The notes: generated by a model from the sequence alone, not told the origin. DNA of 64,000 nucleotides from Atopsyche davidsoni (GCA_022113835.1 JAILWY010000023.1:10044001-10108000); one strand, 5' to 3'; shown: positions 51,340 through 63,229, counted from the stretch's first letter. Made by a program: numbers and translations.

Positions 51340-51540
51340 AGTGGTATATTTCGTTCGCGCTCTCCCTCTTTACTCCAAACAGAGTCAGGACTCAAACAAA
51401 AAGCAGCATGTTCCGCCGACGTACATGTTTCGTTTGTATTGATTTTGTCAAGGAGCATCGTGCGACATTGCGCTCGCTGGACTTCTACGGTCTGCATTAC
51501 CGACATGCTTGCGCACGCTAGTTCTACCATTTAATAGATG
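51340..51540. promoter_or_regulatory. Complex island
   Basis: Mixed sequence with CpGs, immediately beside a long TA microsatellite. A 68-codon minus-strand frame (51324-51530) has several Cys and Met residues but no known domain. Confidence 0.25.
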
Positions 51541-51557
51541 GCGCTTCACATAAAATA

Positions 51558-51561
<4 letters not shown>

Positions 51562-51605
<44 letters not shown>
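51562..51605. repeat. TA dinucleotide microsatellite
   Basis: Twenty-two uninterrupted TA units, the longest pure TA run in the window. Confidence 0.95.
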
Positions 51606-51609
<4 letters not shown>

Positions 51610-52029
51610 TATTTTGAAAATATTTCCATTCATTTATATAGTTTAGTCTTCAGATACCCCACAAACATTTAAAAAAATTATTCAAACTGGAATAAAGTCT
51701 AGTTGGATTATTTTATTTTATAGCTACTGGCCTATAGATGTCACTGTGCTTTGTTTTTTATGTTTTAAAAAAATAATTATTTTAGAAAATGTATTTTTAA
51801 GTTACATTTAAGCTTACATTTAATATTTCGTACATTTTAACAGTTGTATCAAATTTTCTTTTAATAAATTTTTTGCTGTATTCATATTATAATTAATAGA
51901 CTTAAATTTTTTATTTTTTCTTACTAATTTATTTCTGCCATCGCACCTTACATTTTGAAATATAGCGAAGTAAAGGAGTTTGACCTCTTATTTTCGCATA
52001 CTCATCTTGAAAAAATATCAAGTAAAAAA
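51606..52029. other. A+T-rich non-coding tract
   Basis: Nothing identifiable. Confidence 0.6.
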
Positions 52030-52210
52030 GGCATGGCTTCCGCTATAAACGTTTATGGGCACCTTCCTATGAGGGAGTCTTTTGCCGGACTTTAATTATG
52101 GATAGATAAGTTAAACACAGGCTAGACAACGAAATAAAACAACTCCCTATCCGACGGAATAATTGTTAATTACTTCCGCCCGGCACTGAAAGGGTTGAAA
52201 CGGTCTCATT
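52030..52210. promoter_or_regulatory. Complex island
   Basis: Mixed, non-repetitive patch without an open frame. Confidence 0.2.
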
Positions 52211-53269
52211 ATATATTCCAATATTCGTTATAAAAGAATAAAAAATAAAACGGGTTATTATCATAAGTTTCCGATGAAGTATAGTCGTTTACACAAAACA
52301 AGCCATTTGACCCATCCAATGGATCACGCTAGTAATTTTAGGTAATGATATTTTTTTATGAAATTATGTTGTAAATTCTCTGTGGATGTTATAAATTATG
52401 GAATTGAAAAAAGATTTCTTTTTGGAAAAGAGTATATAAGTTGCTCAAATGGTAAGAGATTTTTTTAATTTTCCAAAGATGGCATTTTATAGATTGGACG
52501 AATAAAAAAAATTGTACATTTTTAAAAAATGAGAATTTATGGTTTTTTTTCACTTATTAGTTACTTAATAACATAATATTTTATCCTCGAAAAACTGTAT
52601 TTTTAAAAAAATTTATAATGTATTCAACATTAACACCATTTTATATTAACATGAGATGAAATTTATAAATAAAAAACATTATTTAAAAATGACAAATTAT
52701 TATCACTCTGCAAGTTAACATTTTTTTTATTTTTGGGTTAGATTGAGCAAGATTAAATATTGAAAGCAGTTACTTTGTATTATTATATATATATAATAGA
52801 ATAATAAAGTAAATACGTCACGACGACTCATTTAACCAATAAGGCGATGCATGTACTCAATTACCTTTATACAAATTTTAATAAATTTAAAAAAATAAAT
52901 AGTATATAGATACGTACTTAATAAGATAATAATTAGTAATAGCTTCAATGTATTTAAAGAACGTTAAGCTACTTTTTGTGTGTATATTTTCCCACTGCAC
53001 GCCAACATTACATAATCTCACTTAGATATTCTCTCTGATTTTAATATCATAAATAATAATAAAAAAATGATTGAGGTAAAAAAAATATATGTGGCAGACT
53101 CCATAAAATACTCGGTTTCTTTGGTGTGGAACGATATTAATGATTCACATTAGCATATTATGACATTAATTTGAGTTTTTGAGTTTTTAAAATAATTAAT
53201 AAAACAGTATAAAATGTAGACTTATAGTATTAAAATACTGATCTATTAAAAATATCAAACAATTACACG
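52211..53269. other. A+T-rich tract with PHO/YY1-like site
   Basis: No gene is visible. AAGATGGC occurs at 52476-52483, outside any island. Confidence 0.5.
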
Positions 53270-53480
53270 CGCTGTTTGCTCGATTGCCAGGCAAAGTACT
53301 CGATAAGTTTTACAGGCGTAAAAATTATACAGTGTTGCTTCCTATTGTGCAGAGGGGCTTTGCGTCATTGTGGCCCGCGGGGAGGGGCATTGTTGTATCT
53401 TGCGGGATTTGATCTGGCTCGGAAAGAAGCGTTTGTGTTTTTTTTTACCTGACAGCAGTTCAAGAACCCTAATAAATAAA
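53270..53480. promoter_or_regulatory. Complex island
   Basis: G-rich segment (53350-53395) within mixed sequence, no open frame. A minus-strand CAG|GTAAAA donor-like site lies near 53448 without exon support. Confidence 0.25.
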
Positions 53481-53582
53481 AAAAAACAGGTACGAAGGGT
53501 TATTCAAAAGTGATCGTTGTGTATTTGACGGGTTAAGGCAATTACAATCATTAAAGTAGTGAAAGGACTAGTAATATTACAA

Positions 53583-53604
53583 ACACACACACACACATAT
53601 ATAT
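53583..53604. repeat. CA/TA microsatellite
   Basis: Short CA run passing into TA, the same type as at 2361 and 31657. Confidence 0.8.
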
Positions 53605-53710
53605 CATAACATAGTTATTATGAACATTTCAAGATTAAATTGTACATATTTTTTAACAAAGTCATTGCTATATGAATATGTATTTTATCAAAAGATATGG
53701 AATTATCGAA

Positions 53711-53775
53711 GGTGCTTAGTCGCTTAAGGAATGAGGATTTAATCGCATGTTAGTTCGAATCTCACTCTCTGATAA
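53711..53775 (+). repeat. tRNA-like fragment (possible SINE head)
   Basis: Contains a perfect B-box core GTTCGAATC (53753-53761) preceded at tRNA-like spacing by GTGCTTAGTCGCTTAAG (53712-53728), which resembles a diverged A-box (TGGCTTAGTGG type). No full cloverleaf is evident. A decayed tRNA-derived SINE is most likely. Confidence 0.4.
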
Positions 53776-53869
53776 TTGACTGTCAATATTACTTGTATAT
53801 ACAATGAGTAATATTTTATACCTGGTCACCAATAAATTTTAGTTTTTTAAAAGTTGATTTGTCCCAATT

Positions 53870-54020
53870 CTAGCTTGTCCCCCTAATGTTGTGTCATTCC
53901 ATATCCTCGTGAAAACACGTTGATTTTGTATTATGGCGAGGCACAGTGTAACCCACCGTCTCATACTCTATGACCCCTATTATGCCCATTGTACACATCG
54001 CTACCTGTACTCCGTGTAAC
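53870..54020. promoter_or_regulatory. Moderately complex patch
   Basis: Mixed sequence with no open frame. It may be the body of the adjacent SINE-like unit or a separate element. Confidence 0.2.
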
Positions 54021-55049
54021 CTAAGACCGATGCTCTATGAATCTAGCCTTTATTTCTCTTCTCCTATATCTCATTACTTTGTGAATACAAAAATTATTTA
54101 TAAAAGAAAATAAACCAGAAGTAGGCGCAAATGGAGGTTCAGTTTCATATTTGACTAAATATACGAAGAAATAAATAGTGTGAAATAAATATAATTTAAT
54201 ATATCCTATATTGGTATAAAGTAACGATTTAAAAAAGTATGGATATAATGGTAGAAGAGATTTATTATTTTTATTTAGAATCAGAAGCATAAAATACAAA
54301 TAGTGTAAAATAAAGTAAATAAAACACAATTATATTTTATTTAAAAATATCAATTGAAAAGCACACAATAAGACTAACTAAAAATAATAATTCAGAGGAT
54401 ACAGTTTTAATTAAATAAATCAGCCATACAATAAACGAATAACATATTTCTTTTTGTACTATCTTAACTAGGCACAAACACGAATGTAATTTATTCTTTT
54501 GTATCATCCAGAGATTTCGTCTTCCAGAAATTAGCCAGTTTTCAGATTTTCCAAAATAAAAAATTATTGAATCATAAAACCTAGTTAGTACATTGACCAC
54601 GGTTGCATGTGATAGTGATAACATGCATTTAATATCATAATGGAGAAAAACATCGATGAAAGAGACATTCATAGTAGCGATACTAGGACTGGACTTGCTG
54701 TATTGTGTTGGTCAATGCAGAAGTGGTGGCAAAATTTTGGTTGACATTATAAAACTTCATGTCTCGGAACAGACATGGCATTAAAAATCAGAAATATAAA
54801 AAAAAATTATAATACACGTGTCTGGCACAGCAGTATGTAAATATACTAAAGCCTATAATTGTTATTCAAATTAAAGAGGTGTAATAAAACTAGATATATT
54901 TCTAACCGTTTTCTCGTCTGTAAATCAAACACAAAGAAGCAGTTACTTTCAATAGATATTGTATTTCAACGTTTCGAAAGTAAAATTTAAATATTCCCAT
55001 AGATATCTTTGCATTTGTCGTATCTCCGAATATCAAATAAATTTAAATC
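54021..55049. other. A+T-rich non-coding tract
   Basis: Two minus-strand frames of 102 and 111 codons (54021-54329, 54337-54672) are Phe/Ile/Tyr/Leu-rich. They look membrane-like only because of A+T bias, and neither has a recognisable domain. Confidence 0.5.
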
Positions 55050-55260
55050 AAGTGACATTTGAATACCTTCGGGCGCCGTAGTTTCTTTCCATGGGAGACT
55101 TGCAACCCCTTGCCTGAAGTTTTTTATTTCAACCCTTACGGCAGATGAGACGGGAAGGCACAAATACAATTTAAATAAAGTATATCCGCAGGAACTGTGA
55201 TACGCACCTTTTCAAATTTTGATCATTACGTCATAAATGCAGGTGTGCACTCGAAAATAC
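55050..55260. promoter_or_regulatory. Complex island
   Basis: Non-repetitive mixed patch; the minus-strand 60-codon frame (54987-55169) shows nothing recognisable. Confidence 0.2.
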
Positions 55261-55649
55261 AACATGCGCGTTAATTTTTTAAAATTATTAAAACTATATT
55301 TTTTATTTTTAAAGGTGGTATTTAAATTTGCATATTTTATTATGCAATTTTGATAAAAACTTGGCACATTGTATTTTTAATTACTTTGTTGATGTACTTT
55401 GACCGAAGCAGTCTTTTTTATTTAACATTCATTTATTGGTCTCAAATCAGAAATCAATTATGAATATAAATTTGATTTTTATCTTTTTTTAACTCATCTA
55501 CTTACCAAATCAATTTATACTAATTTTACGTATATTCTAGTCAGTTTTTTGAGCATCGTCCATTTTCGGGAGTCAATATCTTTTACAACATTTTTTCCTG
55601 TAGCTGTGTGTAATGCATTAGGGAAATGTAAATAAATAATAAGTAAAAA
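55261..55649. other. A+T-rich non-coding tract
   Basis: POU octamer at 55326-55333; otherwise nothing. Confidence 0.6.
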
Positions 55650-55870
55650 ATATTTTTTTAAGAGCTGCAGCTGATCCGTCCCCGGGCAGCATTTTTGTCA
55701 AATTAAAGCTCAAACCCTTCATCACGGCGACTTCCTAAAGGTGCATCCTCAACCCTTTTCACTTTCTGCGGCCGGGGGCGCCCGTACCTGCTCCCGCAGC
55801 CCCCGAGCACCTGGGCTTCAAGCCCCAGACTTTCGCTTTTGATCCAATCTGTGTCAAGCTGTCTTTGCAT
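55650..55870. promoter_or_regulatory. G+C-rich island
   Basis: Strongly G+C-rich core (55740-55830), including a GGCCGGGGGCGCCCG-type palindromic segment near 55771. No open frame. Confidence 0.35.
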
Positions 55871-56559
55871 ATGAAATATATTTTTTACAAAAAATAATAA
55901 TAAAAAAACAACGATTTTTGATGAAAAACAGCATACTTAATCTGCTTATTTGTTAATAGTGCGTATTGTGTATTTTATAATATAAACATATTTTACTTCT
56001 AAAATAAACGATATGACATTGAAATATTAGGTTAATACAAAAAAAGTAATCAGGACAAATAATTGTTTTATTGAAATTTCTTAAAAAATATATATAAAAT
56101 AGTATGGTAAAATCATATCTTTTTTTTAAACTTTACAACTTTGATTTCTAAAAACTACTCCATTATTGAATTTGCTAACCACTTTTAGATTACATTAATT
56201 CTTAATATTTGCTATTACAACTTTACTTAATTAGTACAGGTTACAAGACATCAAATTTAATTTATTATCAAAACATTCTTACTCAAAATGATGAAATAAT
56301 AATTAATTTATATGCTATTTTAAAACTATTGATTGCAGTTTTACTTCGAGTACCTCTCAGATGAGGATGGTGACCATTTCAGTGAATACATATTAAATCT
56401 AAGGCAGTCTTTTTAATTCGGCTGTACTTCAGTTAATATGTTCATTACCAATACAGAACGAGGCGAATAAAATAATCCAACAAATATGAAATATCACCTT
56501 CCACATTGAAAAGGGACAAAGACGCATCAATTGAATTAATGCAATGATAAATAGTGGGT
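55871..56559. other. A+T-rich non-coding tract
   Basis: Nothing identifiable. Confidence 0.6.
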
Positions 56560-56760
56560 TCTTACCCCTTTGGTATGCGAGCCATCCGTCTTCCTTGGCG
56601 GTGGGTATGTAAATCGTCCAGATGCTCCTCGCGGGTCCTCTCGGCCATATCTCTGAGGTCAATCATTCTCAACGTACAAACTGTTTTTTGCTGCCGATGC
56701 TTTGGGCGCGCCCGGCGTATGCCGCGCTGACTGGAGTAAAACGAAAGTGCTTTTTTATTC
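56560..56760. promoter_or_regulatory. Complex island
   Basis: Mixed patch with CpG-rich 56705-56735. Short frames on both strands have no domain. Confidence 0.25.
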
Positions 56761-57409
56761 GCTTTTTTAGATTGTATTTACAGTGCATGTTTTTTTTCAT
56801 TAAAATAATAATGTTTTTATAGCTATACAAAACTTTATACACTGCAAACAAATGCATATTACAAAGCGAACTGCACACGTTGTAACACAACTGGCAACCG
56901 ATGAACAAATTGCATCCTGTGTTAACGGATATTTTTTGCGGAAAACACGAAGCAATTTGTTGGTCGTTTGTCTATTGTTTTGAAACATATTTAGTGCGCT
57001 TTTAATCATATTATTGTTTTTAATATTTTTTGTACTTACTTGTTACCCAAATGGTGCTCATTAACGCACATCTCATTATTTATATCCTTAATTCAGCATT
57101 GAAATTACTTCAAAAGTGATATTGCAGAGTGTGACATATAATTATATTCAAAAGGGTTCAAATATATAACAATAGTACTTTCTGTAATAAGTTCGGAATC
57201 AGTTAAGTAGCCGATACAGTCATGGCAGATTTCATAAATCTAAAACTCCTTAATCCTGGAATCACATTAAAAAAACAACGACAACGACATTATGCAAAAT
57301 AGTCGGCACATAGTAGACAATAACTGCTTGTGGCGGTATTTAATTTAAGCAGCTGTTCATTTGTGTACATGTCCTTAGTATTATCCTACAAAAGGCTGTT
57401 GGTTTTTGG
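56761..57409. other. A+T-rich non-coding tract
   Basis: Nothing identifiable; a minus-strand CAA|GTAAGT donor-like site near 57040 has no other support. Confidence 0.6.
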
Positions 57410-57560
57410 TCACATCCTGCGCAAAGGTATTCAGGAGTCGCTTTAGAATTCCCCGATTGGCACACGACCCGCCCGGCGGTCCCCTTCATCGGCCGTTTAC
57501 GTAACCGCTCGTTAGGGTAATCAGTTATCTGCATTTTTGTTCCTTCCTTATTGATCCTGG
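57410..57560. promoter_or_regulatory. CpG-containing island
   Basis: G+C-rich core 57460-57510. It lies inside a 119-codon minus-strand frame (57340-57699), Arg/Lys/Cys-rich without recognisable motif. Regulatory is favoured. Confidence 0.25.
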
Positions 57561-58189
57561 AATGCCTGTAATTCTTTTGACTGTTGTTACATACTTTTAC
57601 GTTTTTTTTTTTAAACCAAACGACTTTTCTACAGCATCGTTGTCTATAGTAATATTGGAGATTTTTGTCTAGTCTTCTAGTCTTAATTCTGCATTGCAAT
57701 TTTTTGAATCGCTAAAAATTATAGAAAAAGTAAATATTGATTATGCGCAGGCTTAAGAATGTATTCTAGTCTGTGTACCTGCAGGAAAAAAATAGATAAG
57801 GACACGCGCTGCATTAAAAAGTCAAATAAACAAAATTATTTAAATTATATTTAAAAAAAAACATTATCTGTGAACCGAGGACGCCATAAAATAAAAAAAT
57901 TAAGTCCATTTAATTGAATTATTAAACATAAATTAAATCTTTACTTTTAAATATTTTATCACCGTTGATAAAAAAACGAAAGTTTTACCTTATATTGGAA
58001 TATTATTAAAAATAGCATGTACAAGAAAAAAATATATATAATTTTAAAAATTATGGCAATACAAAACTAAGCAGACTTACTAAAAATAACTGAAGGTACT
58101 CTCGAGCACGCAACAGATTCGCAAATCAAATTTAAAATGCCATAGAAATTAGCATACCAGTACCCAACAATATTCAAATTAACACAAAA
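57561..58189. other. A+T-rich non-coding tract
   Basis: Nothing identifiable. Confidence 0.6.
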
Positions 58190-58460
58190 CTACCCCCCGT
58201 GTCTCGTGTCGCACGCGCATTGTTGTCAACTTTCTCGGGGACGCTGCAGCTTCCGGGACGCAAGATTGACAGGTGAAAGGGTGAAACGGGGACAAACCTC
58301 AGGTAGACTTCACCCCCCGGGGACGGGGAGAAATAATAGAAAACTGAATAATAGAAATTTGCATAGGCTCTTCATTTGCATGCGGCAAGCTGCACGGGTC
58401 GTTTGGGATTGCTTTGGCACTGTTAACGGTCGGGATTTTTGTTCTGCTTCGGATTTTTAT
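58190..58460. promoter_or_regulatory. G+C-rich island with paired POU octamers
   Basis: G+C-rich first half (58195-58330) followed by two ATTTGCAT octamers at 58357-58364 and 58374-58381, 17 bp apart on the same strand. The 86-codon plus-strand frame (58206-58466) is Arg/Gly-rich with no domain. Paired octamers favour POU-factor control. Confidence 0.35.
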
Positions 58461-58849
58461 ACTTAACCAAGCGACATTGATTTGATTAAAATTATTGAAA
58501 AGAGTTACACGGTTTATTAGTAATATTCAATAAAAAAAAATATTTACATAATGTAAGCATGTCGAAAAATGCAAACCTTTAAACTGAAAGAAAACATAAG
58601 TTATTACTTTATTTTATTTGTCTCTAAATGGCAAATCGAATTAATCAAATGAATACTTGCTTATCATTTTTATCCTGTCTATGACGTTTCACATTTCACA
58701 GGTTTTATATAAAAAAAAACCGTTTTGATTACTCAACGTAAAATTGAATCAAATATATTTATAATTATGATTTTTTTAGTATTTACATGTGTTAAAATCA
58801 AACAAAATTTACAATGAGACAAAAATAAAAATAAAGCTTCCCAAGAACC

Positions 58850-59260
58850 ATAAAAATCAACCCCAGCCCTGCACAAATTATTCCCAAGACACCCGTACGA
58901 GCTCCATTAACAAAGACGCACGTACGTCGCATCCCGTACAAATACTTCGCAGGCCCTCTACGACGCTCGTAGACAGTACAACAACTGTCGTAGACGCTAA
59001 ATAATTTCTTCGGGGGTGATTAGCACCCTCTCTCCATTTGCATAATGGGGTAATTTGAATCGCAATGGCACGGTTTGGGGGATGGGACGGCCTTGACTCG
59101 ATTCAGAAATTGGGTTACTTAGACTTTGAACCCTGACCTTGTCTTGCATATATTAAAACGGGGGGAGGAGGCGGAAGCGTAAGAGAAAGGAGGAGAGGTT
59201 AATTGCCTAGAGGGGATGCGATTGCGTATTACAGTTTAAATTGTGGGAGGGGTGTCTGTG
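58850..59260. promoter_or_regulatory. CpG island with hairpin and octamer
   Basis: CpG-rich 58890-59000 includes the inverted repeat TCTACGA (58957-58963)/TCTCGTAGA-type arm TCGTAGA (58967-58973) and a further CGTAGA at 58989-58994. Octamer ATTTGCAT is at 59036-59043, then a G-rich block (59160-59270). A 71-codon plus-strand frame (58789-59004) is Lys/Asn/Thr/Ser-rich and unrecognised. Confidence 0.35.
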
Positions 59261-60239
59261 TTTTGGCGGGGATGTTTTATGAATGAATTGCAGAAAGTGT
59301 ATAATGAGTAAACGTTCCAAATACCAAGAACACGTTCATCTCCACCCTGTGCTAAATTATACATGTAGATCTTTCAAAGTAAATTAATAACGTATAAGCA
59401 AATATATCCTTTGATTGCCATTTCATTAATAATTCTTAATGCACTCAATATATAAGTACGTTTCAATGTTACTTAATATTGCAAATAACGATGTTATAAA
59501 TCTTGAGAAAAAGATTCTAGCACGATCGTGATTTTTTCAGGTTTATAATAGACAAGGCTTACAAACGCGAAATATCAACACAAAAAAAATCATCATCATG
59601 CAAACGTACTCAATTCCCAAAATGTACAATTAAAACTTATTGCCCGCATCTCTTAAAAATCACAACGAATGCTATAATTACAGTTAGGCACATTCATATC
59701 TATTATTGTATTGGATGTTATGTTTTTGGCCTGGTTAAAAGACCGATGAAAAAAAAAAATATTCGGCACTCATTTGATAATACAAAATTATTGTGGAAAT
59801 TTGAAAATATAATAATCTTTACACCAGTGAATGCCTTGTTTATTTTTGTACTTGATGAATAAATAATTAAAATTATAAATAAGTAAAACACAGTTTTTAT
59901 TTTCTCAGATAATTATAAAAAAATAATTTATTAACAGAGGCTACTTAGGTATCTTCAAACATTTTTTTAATTTATTTATGAGTATTATTATTTCACTTAC
60001 AAATAAGCAGTTTATCACTAATCGCATAAATAAAGTTTTCATCAAGCTTATTAATCATGACTGCTACTGTCACAAAAAATCAATTATTACTTTGCACCGT
60101 ATCGTATAACCATCATTTGAACCGCACGATAGCAATTTTCGCGTGCAGAACGTCAATTTGCATTACAAAAACAAAAATAACCATTTTTTGGCGATAAAAC
60201 AAGACAATAATACAGTAAATAACACCAAAATGTACGGAT
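59261..60239. other. A+T-rich non-coding tract
   Basis: POU octamer at 60156-60163; otherwise nothing identifiable. Confidence 0.6.
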
Positions 60240-60560
60240 TAAGAACTCACAGTTTTCAGTTGCCATTTTGCTTTCCGTTGCCACGCGGCGGCGGCCATGC
60301 TGGCTTGTGCGCAGTCGGCCCCGCGCGGCACTCGATACGGCCGCGAGTACAGGCGAGTAGAGCCTCGCAGCTGGGAGGGATGTGGAAGGAAGGGTGTGGA
60401 AGGAAGGGGTGGAAGGAAGGGGTGGAAGGAAGGGGAGGGCGGCGTCCGTGTGTTGGGCAGGGTTAGGCGCACTCCCACACGTAGCGCGGATTGATGTGCG
60501 CTCGGATATTTTCGACGGAGGGCTCAGAATAGGTACCTTTATTACGCGGGGGATAATCAT
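60240..60560. promoter_or_regulatory. CpG island with minisatellite
   Basis: Begins with GCCATTTT and CGGCGGCGGCCATG (PHO/YY1-like GCCAT cores near 60260 and 60293), then a CpG-rich block to 60370 and a G-rich tandem repeat (60381-60439). Several overlapping frames on both strands (up to 135 codons) are Gly/Arg- or Ser/Pro-rich because of the repeat and are not convincing genes. Confidence 0.35.
60381..60439. repeat. G-rich minisatellite (TGGAAGGAAGGGG)
   Basis: Four near-identical 13-14 bp units built from GGAAGGAAGGGG, ending in GGGAGGG. Many closely spaced G runs give plus-strand G-quadruplex potential and a strong purine/pyrimidine strand bias. Confidence 0.85.
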
Positions 60561-61409
60561 TTGAGTATTGGGCTTGTTGCTTATTATCTGGCTTCAGACA
60601 CACGTTTGTCGTTATTTGCGATTGATGGTGATGGATTTTCGCACTCGAAGGAATATAACTATGTAGTATTATTCCGTGGAGTGGAATTTATCAAATGTTA
60701 CGGAATCACAATTCATTCAATTATACTTTTCATAAACTGTAAAAATACATCTAATAGGCATTTGCACCACCAAATATAAATAATATTGTACTATAACTTA
60801 ATTAAATATTTTTTTAAGGAGTTTTAAGCAACTGAACGTGTATTAAAAGATATTGAAAAAAATATTTTTAAAAATAGTTTAGGCTATGACTGGGGAAGAA
60901 ATTGATTTTTTAACCAATATCGAAAAAAATTTCGTTCTTTTTAAATGAATAGAAATATTTCTATGCCAAAAATACGTCTTTAACTTTAAATAATTTGTAT
61001 TAATTTGAAAATCTTGCCCAGAAGAAGTGATATTATGTGGCAATAAAAAAAGGGTATATTACTGATGTCAATTTAAATCTTTATTTATGCTTACATGTTT
61101 TAAACAGTGACTCATCATAAGCAAATGATAAAAACCTGAAATATTTGACGGAGTCTTTTGAGAAAGTCTATTTATATATTATTTCTACCGATCGACGAGG
61201 TTGAAGAGTAAGTACAAAATATAATAGAATAGCTAAGGTTATATAAGAAAAAGATAAGTTATCATGTAAATATACATATTTTAAATTTAAAAAAATGCAT
61301 CATATACATATCAAAGACAGGAAAAGGCTTGACTCTCGTACGATATTAAATCCACATGAAACTAATCTGTACATGGAATCTAAATCTTGCAATATTTGAC
61401 ATCCTATAC
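60561..61409. other. A+T-rich non-coding tract
   Basis: Nothing identifiable. Confidence 0.6.
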
Positions 61410-61640
61410 CCATCGATACCCACCCCCTCGCAGCTGGTTTCATATTTATTCCCCCCCCCCTGACGCATGCACGCACCACCCCCATCACCCCCTACCACCC
61501 CCAACCACCCCCTACCACCCGGGGCCCTCCCTCCGCCCTGGGGGATTGGAGAAACTAACGAAATGCAAAATTTCAAGGAATAGAATGGGAACTAACATGG
61601 TAAATAACAGTGGGGTGCGTCGGCGGGAGAAGTGAGCAAG
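61410..61640. repeat. C-rich block with minus-strand G-quadruplex potential
   Basis: A run of ten C at 61451-61460, then C5 runs at 61479, 61488, 61498 and 61508 followed by C3 at 61518, regularly spaced 9-10 bp. The minus strand therefore has a strong G-quadruplex motif and the plus strand an i-motif. A GGGGCCC/CCCTGGGG tail ends at about 61545. Overlapping frames (Pro/His or Gly-rich) are compositional. Confidence 0.75.
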
Positions 61641-62199
61641 AGGTGGTTCATGCTGCTGGATTATAAGGGACTAAATTCTCAAGTGAATTTTTTTTAATTT
61701 GACAAAAAACTACTAAAACTTTTTAAGTAATTAAAATATATTGATAGCAAAAAATTTCTTAAGCTTTAAATACTGAATCGACTTACATAATTCAACGAGA
61801 AAAAAGAAGGTTGATACCTGAAACACGCTTATCATTTTTACTAGAGTAAAACAACAATGTGCAATCACAGCTCTCATATAATACCTAAACTATACGTTCA
61901 ACGTATATTTAATTATCGGTGATTAATGAATTTTATCGTTCACAAACAAATCAATTATTTATTAAGCGGATACATCTTCTAATTAGTAATCAAACATTAA
62001 TACATTTAAAAAAATGGAAAGAAGGGGGCATTGACAAGAGGAAATTAACATGAATGCGGAATTTACGCCAGTGGTTGGAAGTCGAAAGTATAGCCGAATT
62101 AGTTAAACTGACAAGATAGATATGTATTCAATGAAATGGTCACCAACCTCTTTTAGGAGAGGCACTAGACGAAGAGGATGTGAATAGTATCGATTGATA
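61641..62199. other. A+T-rich non-coding tract
   Basis: Nothing identifiable. Confidence 0.6.
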
Positions 62200-62700
62200 G
62201 TTTTTCAGTGTGAAAATGTAGATTTAGCCCCTTACGGCGTTGCAGCAAGCGCGCTGCTGACACGGCACTCACCCACACTCGCGGGCGTCTCACACACACA
62301 CTCTCCTGCGCGCGGCAGTGACAAGAAGACGTATTCCCGTTACACTCCGGAGGTGAAGAGGAATATCGGCCGGAGAAGCAGCCTCCTCCCAGGCTCCTCG
62401 TTTAGCGCCCTTTCCCACCGCCGCCATTACGCCGCTCTCTGTTGCGGCTCGGCGCATACGTCCGCGCCTCCTTCCGGTCCCGGGTCGTCTCTCTTTGTTT
62501 TTGGCTCTTTTGTCTCTGTAAGCCTTCGCTAGGAAAGATAAATGGCTCGTTAAAAAGTGCAGAGTCCTCGCTGAAGAACACATTCGGAATTCGTCTGGCA
62601 ATGTGACGTCACGGATTCGCGGATGTTGAGCCAAATTACACGGCAGACGCCAGGCGAGCGGGGCCGAGGGGCGGGCGAGGCACGCGGAATATATGCATTT
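62200..62700. promoter_or_regulatory. Large CpG island with CRE, promoter candidate
   Basis: About 500 bp of CpG-rich sequence, the largest such block with 63230-63879. It contains a GCCGCCATTAC-type PHO/YY1-like core near 62423, a perfect CRE at 62604-62611, and a G+C-rich end (62645-62690). Opposed frames of 112 (plus) and 114 codons (minus) are Ser/Pro- and Arg/Ala-rich with no domain. It may be an alternative or upstream promoter for the transcript proposed at 63.2-63.9 kb. Confidence 0.4.
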
Positions 62701-63229
62701 CCATTAACTAAGTGTCACTTTCTTTTGACGCGATTGTAAGAAATGATTTATTAAATCTTTAATCCCATTTAATAGTAGAAACTTCAAGTTAATACATCTT
62801 AAAGTATTGCAAAACATTGAATCGTCTTTACTTTAATATATGTCAAAAGATAATTAAGTCTATGAAACAGCAATCAGTATATACTATATATCAGCAAAAT
62901 ATTTATTAGCGCTATCTAGATTGAAAGTATATTTACTCAGAGAATATTACGTTTTAAGTGTTTCTTGTGCGGAAAAAAATGTAAGTTTAAATAAAAATTA
63001 AGCATACAGTGATTTTCAAAACACATTCCAAAAGAAGTACAAGACAAACTTTAAAAAATTTAATACAAGCGAATCCACCAAAAGCAAAATAATCCTTTCT
63101 CCAGAAAAATACGACACAGAAAACTCTTTGCTAAGGAATACGCATTCTTATTTCTTTTTTTATATTCCATCTCGATATTTCAGACATCAGTCACATATCC
63201 TACTTAATATACACAAACATGCAAGCTCC
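62701..63229. other. A+T-rich spacer between two CpG islands
   Basis: Nothing identifiable. Confidence 0.6.

Noticed and set aside
54021..54672. Two membrane-protein-like minus-strand frames
   Set aside because: Hydrophobicity is explained by A+T-rich codons (Phe, Ile, Leu, Tyr); no conserved motif.
60153..60560. 135-codon minus-strand frame and overlapping plus frames
   Set aside because: They arise from a G-rich minisatellite and CpG-rich sequence open on both strands.
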